A stretch of 48,233 nt of DNA from Terriglobia bacterium (GTDB lineage: Bacteria > Acidobacteriota > Terriglobia > Bryobacterales > Bryobacteraceae), in contig JAIQFL010000038.1 of the NCBI GenBank assembly GCA_020073365.1, positions 1 through 48,233 of the forward strand. Direction: 5' to 3'. Position 1 is the first letter of the stretch, and each line of letters opens with the position of its first letter. A program made the translations under genes and the position numbers. Positions 43,460 through 48,233 of this stretch are shown here, in pieces. Under the pieces are notes generated by a model. That model was not told the DNA's origin, did not search any database, and was given only the letters and a program-made list of their open reading frames with translations.

Positions 43460-44188
43460 ATGACTTACGGTTCTGTTTGTTCAGGCATTGGGGCCGTCAC
43501 CGTCGCGTGGAAACCGCTGGGATTCCGGCCTGCGTGGTTCGCCGAGATCGATCCGTTCTGCTCGGCGCTGTTGGCGCACCACTTTCCGCACGTGTCCAAT
43601 CATGGCGACTTCACCCGCATCGAACCTGATGGAACGGCAATTGACGTTCTGGCCGGAGGGACTCCCTGCCCAGCCTACTCCATCGCCAGAAGACGCGGCG
43701 GCGTTCATGACGACCGTGGCAACCTGGCCCTCGAATTTTGCCGGCTTGCTGGCCGCCTTCGGCCCCGTTGGATTGTCTGGGAAAACCTTCCCGGAGTTCT
43801 GTCCTCGAACCGCGGGCGAGACTTTGGTGCCATCCTCGCGGTGCTGGCGGACCTCGGGTATGGTTGCGCCTGGCGTGTGCTGGACGCTCAATTTTTTGGC
43901 GTGCCCCAGCGCCGTCGTCGCGTCTTCGTTGTCGGACATCTTGGAGACTGGCGACGTGCCGCGGCGGTACTTCTTGAGCGCGAAGGCCTGTGCAGGGATA
44001 CTCCGGCGCGCCGCAAAGCGAAAGAAACAGTTGCCGGCTGTCTTGGCGGCGGCGCTGGCGGGCGTGGCTGGTGCAACGCCCTTGACCGTTCCAGAGCGTT
44101 CGTATCGCACCCGCTGAACGGGAAAGGTGGCAGCGGGCGGATGGATGGCGCGAGCGAAACGTTTGTGGCATCTGGTTGTGGCTATTAG
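43460..44188 (+). CDS. C5-cytosine DNA methyltransferase, N-terminal part (frameshifted gene)
   Basis: The 242-residue frame carries motif I (GSVCSGIGAVTVAW), motif IV with catalytic Cys70 (AGGTPCPAYSIARRRGG), motif VI (WENLPGVLS, with ENL for the usual ENV) and motif VIII (QRRRRVFVVGH, 150-160). The target-recognition region begins, but the frame stops at TAG 44186-44188 before motifs IX and X, which are found in the next frame. As split, it should not form a working enzyme unless the two parts associate or the ribosome shifts frame. The intact protein would methylate cytosine C5 in a specific site, probably to protect phage DNA. No matching restriction enzyme is nearby. Confidence 0.8.
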   Translation: MTYGSVCSGIGAVTVAWKPLGFRPAWFAEIDPFCSALLAHHFPHVSNHGDFTRIEPDGTAIDVLAGGTPCPAYSIARRRGGVHDDRGNLALEFCRLAGRLRPRWIVWENLPGVLSSNRGRDFGAILAVLADLGYGCAWRVLDAQFFGVPQRRRRVFVVGHLGDWRRAAAVLLEREGLCRDTPARRKAKETVAGCLGGGAGGRGWCNALDRSRAFVSHPLNGKGGSGRMDGASETFVASGCGY

Positions 44189-44474
44189 GAACGAATCGGA
44201 ATCGGCAGAAACGCTTGGGACACAGGGGCGTGCGCTCTACGAAAGTACTGCCATCGTCGGCCCACTCGTCCCAACGGCGTTCTCCGTAAGGCGATTGACG
44301 CCGCGGGAATATGAGCGCCTGCAAGGACTGCCGGACGATTACACGTTGGTTCCGTATCGCGGGAGGCCGGCCGCGGACAGTCCGCGATACCGGGCGATCG
44401 GCAGCTCCGTGGCGGTGCCGGTGACGTCGTGGATTGGCAGCCGAATTCAGATGGTGGACAGCATCCGTGGTTGA
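44127..44474 (+). CDS. C5-cytosine DNA methyltransferase, C-terminal part
   Basis: The frame encodes motif IX (FSVRRLTPREYERLQGLPDD) and motif X (SPRYRAIGSSVAVPVTSWIG), the expected missing end of the gene at 43460, one frame away. Frame change must occur at about 44150-44260. There is no long homopolymer there. The GTG at 44127 lacks a good RBS, so independent translation is doubtful. Confidence 0.75.
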   Translation: MAAGGWMARAKRLWHLVVAIRNESESAETLGTQGRALYESTAIVGPLVPTAFSVRRLTPREYERLQGLPDDYTLVPYRGRPAADSPRYRAIGSSVAVPVTSWIGSRIQMVDSIRG

Positions 44475-44493
44475 ACCCAGCATCACGCCCGCG

Positions 44494-45609
44494 ATGGCGC
44501 GGCACATCGAGATCTGGACGACCGACCGGCTCGTGCCCTACGCCAAAAACGCCAGGACACATTCTCCGGAGCAGGTCGCGCAGATCGCGGCGTCCATCGT
44601 GGAGTTTGGATTTGTGAATCCGATCCTCGTCGATTCCATGGATGGGATTGTTGCCGGTCATGGCCGCCTCCTGGCTGCTCGCAAGTTGGGTCTTGCGGAG
44701 GTCCCGGTGGTGGTGCTTGGCCACCTCAGCGAGATTCAACGGCGGGCGTACATCATCGCGGACAACCAGCTTGCACTCAATGCCGGGTGGAACGATGAGC
44801 TTCTACGGGTCGCACTGGAGTCGCTTGGGGCTGATGGTTTCAGCCTGTCGCTGGTGGGGTTCTCCGACGAGGAACTCGTCACGATACTGGCCGGCGACGA
44901 ACCGGAGGCTGCCGCCGCCGTCGAGGAAGAAGCGGTTCCCGAACCTCCAGCGCAGCCGGTTACGATGCCTGGCGATGTGTGGTTGATCGGACGTCACCGT
45001 CTGATCTGTGGCGACTGCCGGGATACCGTTGTCGTCAGGAAGTTGATGGCAGGCGCCAGTGCGAACGTGGCGATCACGTCGCCGCCCTACGCCACGCAAC
45101 GCGAGTACGCCCCATCGAGCGGGTTCAAGCCGGTTCCGCCTGATGAGTACGTGGAGTGGTTCCGCGCGGTGGTCGCCGGCATCGAGTCGGTCCTGGCGAC
45201 GGACGGATCCTACTTTCTGAACATCAAGGCGCACGCCGACGAGGGAGAACGGAATCTGTACGTCATGGACCTGGTGCTAGCCCACCGGCGCCAGTGGGGC
45301 TGGCGGTTCGTGGATGAATTCTGCTGGCGGAAAACTGACAATGGCTGGCGGTTGGCAAAACCGCTTCAAGAACGCATGGGAACCGGTGTTCCACTTCTGC
45401 CGCCAGCAGCAGATCAAGTTCCGTGCGGAGGCGGTGAGTCACGAGTCGGACGACTGCTTCGACTACTCGCGCGACAACCCGAAATCGAACTCTGGGAGCG
45501 GGCTCCTGGGGACCGGCGCGCGCGGAGACGCGGCCGGACAGCCCGGTGGCAGCGACAACGATGGACGACACCAGGGAGTCGCACGCCCCAGCAACGTAAT
45601 CGAGGTTAA
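44494..45609 (+). CDS. ParB-domain DNA methyltransferase, N-terminal part (frameshifted gene)
   Basis: Starting at ATG 44494 aligns it with the paralogue at 46941 (SPPY at 196-199 against DPPY at 197-200); GTG 44467 is an alternative. A ParB/sulfiredoxin-like N-domain (RLVPYAKNARTHSPEQVAQI; GIVAGHGRLLAARKLG) is followed by the methylase catalytic TSPPY. After about 45338-45352 the frame turns into Arg/Pro-rich noise ending at 45609, while real sequence continues in the frame of 45314. TSPPY suggests an N4-cytosine or beta-class N6-adenine enzyme. A single missing or extra base explains the split. Confidence 0.78.
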   Translation: MARHIEIWTTDRLVPYAKNARTHSPEQVAQIAASIVEFGFVNPILVDSMDGIVAGHGRLLAARKLGLAEVPVVVLGHLSEIQRRAYIIADNQLALNAGWNDELLRVALESLGADGFSLSLVGFSDEELVTILAGDEPEAAAAVEEEAVPEPPAQPVTMPGDVWLIGRHRLICGDCRDTVVVRKLMAGASANVAITSPPYATQREYAPSSGFKPVPPDEYVEWFRAVVAGIESVLATDGSYFLNIKAHADEGERNLYVMDLVLAHRRQWGWRFVDEFCWRKTDNGWRLAKPLQERMGTGVPLLPPAADQVPCGGGESRVGRLLRLLARQPEIELWERAPGDRRARRRGRTARWQRQRWTTPGSRTPQQRNRG

Positions 45610-45994
45610 GACGGAGAGCAGCCAGGGATCGCACTCGGCGCCGTTCCCACGCGCCCTGGTCGAGTTCTTCGTGAAAGCATTTACCGATCCCGGTGACGTG
45701 GTCTTCGATCCGTTTCTCGGGAGCGGAACCACAATGGCCGCTGCCCACGTGCTCGACCGCGCAAGCTACGGCTGCGAGATCTCGCCGGCCTACTGCGACG
45801 TGATCTTGCGCCGGATCGAGCATCTGGCAGAAACAGAACCGGTCCTTGCGGAGACCGGCGAGAAGTTCAGGGAAGTCGCGGCGGGCCGTGGTGTCTCGGC
45901 GGTGGAGGGCGCCGATCTGCGCCAGCGCGACTCGAAGTCCATTCGCCGCAAACCCAACGGGATGCCCTGCTATGGAGCCAAGGGCAAGCCCTAA
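45314..45994 (+). CDS. ParB-domain DNA methyltransferase, C-terminal part
   Basis: Continues the preceding gene in another frame: GGWQNRFKNAWEPVFHFCRQ, then VVFDPFLGSGTTMAAAHVLD (the AdoMet-binding FxGxG motif) and YGCEISPAYCDVILRRIEHL. The frame opens at ATG 45314, but meaningful homology starts near 45345. Without the upstream catalytic half it is inactive by itself. Confidence 0.75.
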   Translation: MNSAGGKLTMAGGWQNRFKNAWEPVFHFCRQQQIKFRAEAVSHESDDCFDYSRDNPKSNSGSGLLGTGARGDAAGQPGGSDNDGRHQGVARPSNVIEVKTESSQGSHSAPFPRALVEFFVKAFTDPGDVVFDPFLGSGTTMAAAHVLDRASYGCEISPAYCDVILRRIEHLAETEPVLAETGEKFREVAAGRGVSAVEGADLRQRDSKSIRRKPNGMPCYGAKGKP

Positions 45995-46033
45995 ACGAAG
46001 TTCAACCCCCAAACCAACAAGGAGCAAACAAGT

Positions 46034-46600
46034 ATGCCCGAAGTAGCCACTCCGAACCAGGCCGAACGCGAGTTCGAGACCGGGACGGACGAATCTTTCA
46101 AAAACTCCAACGCCACTGGCGGCGCCGCCCACAACGAGAACCAGCGGGTGACGTACGCCAACATCAAGCGCACCTACGACGTGTACCAGGATCTGGACAT
46201 CCAGGCCGCGCGCCAATCCCTGGTCGAGACCACGCGACTGAACCAGATCGCGTCGCAGGCTCTGCAGAACGCGGTCGAGACCGCCAACATGGTCGGGAAG
46301 CAGGCCATCCGCCATGCCGATGTCGCCGCGGATGCGCTGTGGACCGACGAACTGAACCCGGTGACGCGCGGCGCCGGCTCGAACATCACTGCGGGCAGTG
46401 TGCCCGCCAACCGCGCGATCGATGTGAGCGCCGCCGGTGTGGGCGTGGATGCCCAGGCCGTGGCCGCCGCCGTAGCTAAGCAGGTGGACGCCACCATCAC
46501 TCCGGTGCTCGCCACCCTGCAGCAGATCGTCCAGGCTCTGACCACAGCGACCACGGCCATCGCCAACGTTGTGAACCAGGCACAGCCGAAGACGGCGTAA
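46034..46600 (+). CDS. Hypothetical phage protein, helical
   Basis: 188 residues with AAGGAG before ATG 46034. A mostly helical Ala/Val/Thr-rich protein (AARQSLVETTRLNQIASQAL; AVAKQVDATITPVLATLQQI). No family is recognised. It precedes a terminator, so it ends a transcription unit. A structural or coiled-coil role would fit the composition but is not shown. Confidence 0.7.
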   Translation: MPEVATPNQAEREFETGTDESFKNSNATGGAAHNENQRVTYANIKRTYDVYQDLDIQAARQSLVETTRLNQIASQALQNAVETANMVGKQAIRHADVAADALWTDELNPVTRGAGSNITAGSVPANRAIDVSAAGVGVDAQAVAAAVAKQVDATITPVLATLQQIVQALTTATTAIANVVNQAQPKTA

Positions 46601-46618
46601 CTCTTCCCTCCCTAAACC

Positions 46619-46649
46619 GGGGCGGTCCTGAAAGCCGCCCCTCCTTTTT
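46619..46649 (+). terminator. Rho-independent terminator
   Basis: Stem GGGGCGG (46619-46625) with CCGCCCC (46635-46641), a nine-base loop, then a five-T run at 46645-46649. It starts 19 bases after the stop of the gene at 46034. Confidence 0.75.
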
Positions 46650-46668
46650 CAATGGAGACACGAAAACG

Positions 46669-46944
46669 ATGAATATTCTGCTGATCATTTTGAAGTTGTT
46701 CCCGCTCTTGCTGTCTGCGATCAAGGCCGTCGAAGAAGCCATTCCGCTACCCGGTCAGGGAAAGCAGAAGCTCGATCTCGTCCTCGGCGTGATCAAATCC
46801 GCCTACGACGCCGGCACGGATCTCAGCGCCAGTTTCAGCTGGGAAAAGCTGTTGACCGTCGTGGTACCGATGATCAACCAGATCGTCGCGCTGCATAACG
46901 CCCTCGGTCTGTTCCAGAAGTCCGCTCAACCCAACAACGCATGA
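46669..46944 (+). CDS. Small membrane protein, holin-like
   Basis: 91 residues. A hydrophobic N-terminus (NILLIILKLFPLLLSAIKAV) forms one membrane segment; the rest is amphipathic. The size and single N-terminal helix suit a small holin, but no endolysin lies near, so this is a guess. It follows the terminator and GGAG, and its stop overlaps the methyltransferase start as ATGA. Confidence 0.55.
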   Translation: MNILLIILKLFPLLLSAIKAVEEAIPLPGQGKQKLDLVLGVIKSAYDAGTDLSASFSWEKLLTVVVPMINQIVALHNALGLFQKSAQPNNA

Positions 46945-48200
46945 CGAACCTACAGGTGGTGACGTGGCCGGTCGAGAAGTTGATACCTTTTGTCCGGAAT
47001 GCTCGCACGCATAGTGACGAACAGGTCGCCCAGATCGCGGCGTCTATAGCCGAGTTCGGGTGGACCTCGCCAATCTTGGCCGGCAGCGATGGGATCATCA
47101 TCGCCGGCCACGCCCGCCTGCTGGCCGCCCGCAAACTGGGCATGACGGAAGTTCCAGTCATCGTCCTCGACCATCTGACCCAAACGCAACGCCGCGCCTT
47201 GGTCCTGGCGGACAACAGGCTCGCCCTGAACGCCGGCTGGGACGAGGAAATGCTGAGGGTCGAACTGGAGTCCCTCCAGGAAGACGGCTTCAATCTGGAC
47301 ATCGTCGGTTTCACGGACGAGGAGATTGAAAATCTGCTCCGGGACCCGGAAGCATCTGTCGAAGGCCAGACGGACGAGGATGCCGTACCAGAGGAGCAGG
47401 AGAAGGTCATTACGGTCCCCGGCGACGTCTGGTTGCTGGGCGAGCATCGTCTGTTGTGCGGCGACGCCACAAAGCTGGCTGACGTGGAGAAGGTCTTGGA
47501 CGGTGGCTTGGCCGACATGGCCTTTCTAGACCCTCCGTATAACGTGAACTACGGCCAGACCATGAAGGATAAGCTCCGCGGCACGACGCATCGTAAGATT
47601 CTCAACGACGATCTGGGCGATGGCTTCGAGCAGTTCCTGCGGGACTCCTGCACGAACCTGTTGGCGGTCACCAAGGGCGCAGTCTACATCTGCATGTCGT
47701 CTTCGGAGATCCCTACGCTGCAGAAGGCGTTCCGCGAAGCCGGGGGCCACTGGTCCACGTTCGTGATCTGGGCGAAGAACACCTTCACGATGGGGCGGTC
47801 GGACTACCAGCGGCAGTACGAACCGATCCTCTATGGCTGGAAAGAAGGCACGGATCATTTCTGGTGCGGTGCCCGCGACCAGGGCGACGTATGGTTCATC
47901 AAGAAGCCGCACGTAAACGATCTCCATCCAACTATGAAGCCAGTTGAGTTGGTGGAACGCGCGATCCTCAACAGCAGCAAGGGGCGCGACACCGTGCTCG
48001 ATCTATTCGGCGGTTCGGGCACAACGCTGATCGCTTGTGAGAAGTCCGGCCGTCAGGCGCGCGTGATTGAGTTGGAACCGAAGTACTGCGACGTCATTTG
48101 CCGGCGTTTCATGAACTTCAGCGGGAAGACGGCAACGCTCGAAGCCGACGGGCGGGCGTTCGCCGATATGGCGGCGGAGCGCCTGGGCGTGGCCACATGA
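46941..48200 (+). CDS. ParB-domain DNA methyltransferase, intact
   Basis: 419 residues. ParB-like domain at about 1-110 (KLIPFVRNARTHSDEQVAQI; IIAGHARLLAARKLGM), then the methylase: MAFLDPPYNVNYG (DPPY 197-200), YICMSSSEIPTLQKAFREAG, VLDLFGGSGTTLIACEKSG. DPPY with this order fits N6-adenine enzymes. The ParB domain probably guides or regulates DNA binding. It is a paralogue of the frameshifted gene at 44494: segments such as LALNAGWDEEMLRVELESLQ are nearly shared. It likely marks phage DNA against host restriction. It is coupled to the small membrane gene before it and the gene after it. Confidence 0.9.
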   Translation: MTNLQVVTWPVEKLIPFVRNARTHSDEQVAQIAASIAEFGWTSPILAGSDGIIIAGHARLLAARKLGMTEVPVIVLDHLTQTQRRALVLADNRLALNAGWDEEMLRVELESLQEDGFNLDIVGFTDEEIENLLRDPEASVEGQTDEDAVPEEQEKVITVPGDVWLLGEHRLLCGDATKLADVEKVLDGGLADMAFLDPPYNVNYGQTMKDKLRGTTHRKILNDDLGDGFEQFLRDSCTNLLAVTKGAVYICMSSSEIPTLQKAFREAGGHWSTFVIWAKNTFTMGRSDYQRQYEPILYGWKEGTDHFWCGARDQGDVWFIKKPHVNDLHPTMKPVELVERAILNSSKGRDTVLDLFGGSGTTLIACEKSGRQARVIELEPKYCDVICRRFMNFSGKTATLEADGRAFADMAAERLGVAT

Positions 48201-48233
48201 ATCGAACGTTGCCGCCGGGAGATCGCGGCAGTG
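48197..48233 (+). CDS. Start of next gene (3' partial)
   Basis: ATG 48197 overlaps the methyltransferase stop as ATGA and the frame stays open to the edge (MNRTLPPGDRGS). Too short to identify. Packaging genes would be expected about here in a lambda-like order, but this is only a guess. Confidence 0.45.
   Translation, partial: MNRTLPPGDRGS

Noticed and set aside
1..48233. tRNA genes, rRNA genes or a CRISPR array
   Set aside because: No cloverleaf end signatures, rRNA-like blocks or regularly spaced short repeats were seen by eye; a tRNA scan would be decisive.

Overview
The window reads as a large part of a high-GC siphovirus-type phage or prophage. The host is probably a soil bacterium of the Acidobacteriota (Bryobacter/Solibacter-like). 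That host guess is inference: it rests on high-GC codon use, a DUF2924 / large serine recombinase / ParB-type HTH cassette, and a collagen-like tail gene carrying a bacterial signal peptide. No 16S, tRNA or housekeeping gene is present to confirm it.

Layout. (1) 1-1.1 kb: the 3' part of a HEAT-like repeat protein ending in a cysteine-rich zinc module, followed by about 0.6 kb without a convincing gene. (2) 1.7-20.2 kb: a plus-strand tail module. It holds a tape measure protein, a lambda M-like minor tail protein, a collagen-like protein, a 1291-residue tail-tip protein that seems to fuse M-, L- and J-like modules, a very large tail protein with a TIM-barrel-like half, a tail fibre and a small protein. 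A nuclease-DUF2075 helicase gene is inserted in this module (11.8-13.8 kb). (3) 20.2-27.4 kb: a cargo island that looks less GC-rich. On the minus strand are a TIR-NB-ARC-TPR protein and a GlcNAc-type glycosyltransferase interrupted by one in-frame amber codon. On the plus strand is a tightly coupled operon of a TIR protein with a C-terminal membrane segment, a NadM-like NMN adenylyltransferase and a dCTP-deaminase-family protein. (4) 28.2-30.9 kb: the recombination cassette (small ORF, DUF2924 protein, large serine recombinase, HTH protein). (5) 31.1-34.3 kb: three coupled minus-strand genes of unknown function. (6) 34.3-34.6 kb: a divergent control region with two TTGTGAA-type palindromes. 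(7) 34.6-41.7 kb: an early replication operon with overlapping genes: two small proteins, a sigma-region-2-like protein, a DUF669 protein, an ERCC4 nuclease, a RecD2-like helicase and a CHC2/Toprim/VirE primase-helicase. (8) 41.7-42.0 kb: a cluster of GGTTCC iteron-like repeats beside AT-rich DNA, a candidate replication origin. (9) 42.8-48.2 kb: a C5-cytosine methyltransferase and a ParB-methyltransferase, both apparently frameshifted, then small late genes, a rho-independent terminator and an intact ParB-DNA methyltransferase. The window ends in the first codons of another gene.

How it fits together. The early operon looks like a self-contained replication and recombination set. The methyltransferases probably protect or mark phage DNA, and the tail genes build a long non-contractile tail with carbohydrate-directed parts. 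The most interesting stretch is 20.2-27.4 kb, where two TIR proteins sit beside enzymes of NAD+ and deoxynucleotide metabolism. The TIR / NadM-like / Dcd-like trio overlaps or abuts and has a plausible promoter. My leading hypothesis is a nucleotide-based conflict (defence or counter-defence) system that I do not recognise as a described one. This is inference from domains and gene order. No database search was possible, and product names rest on motif recognition.
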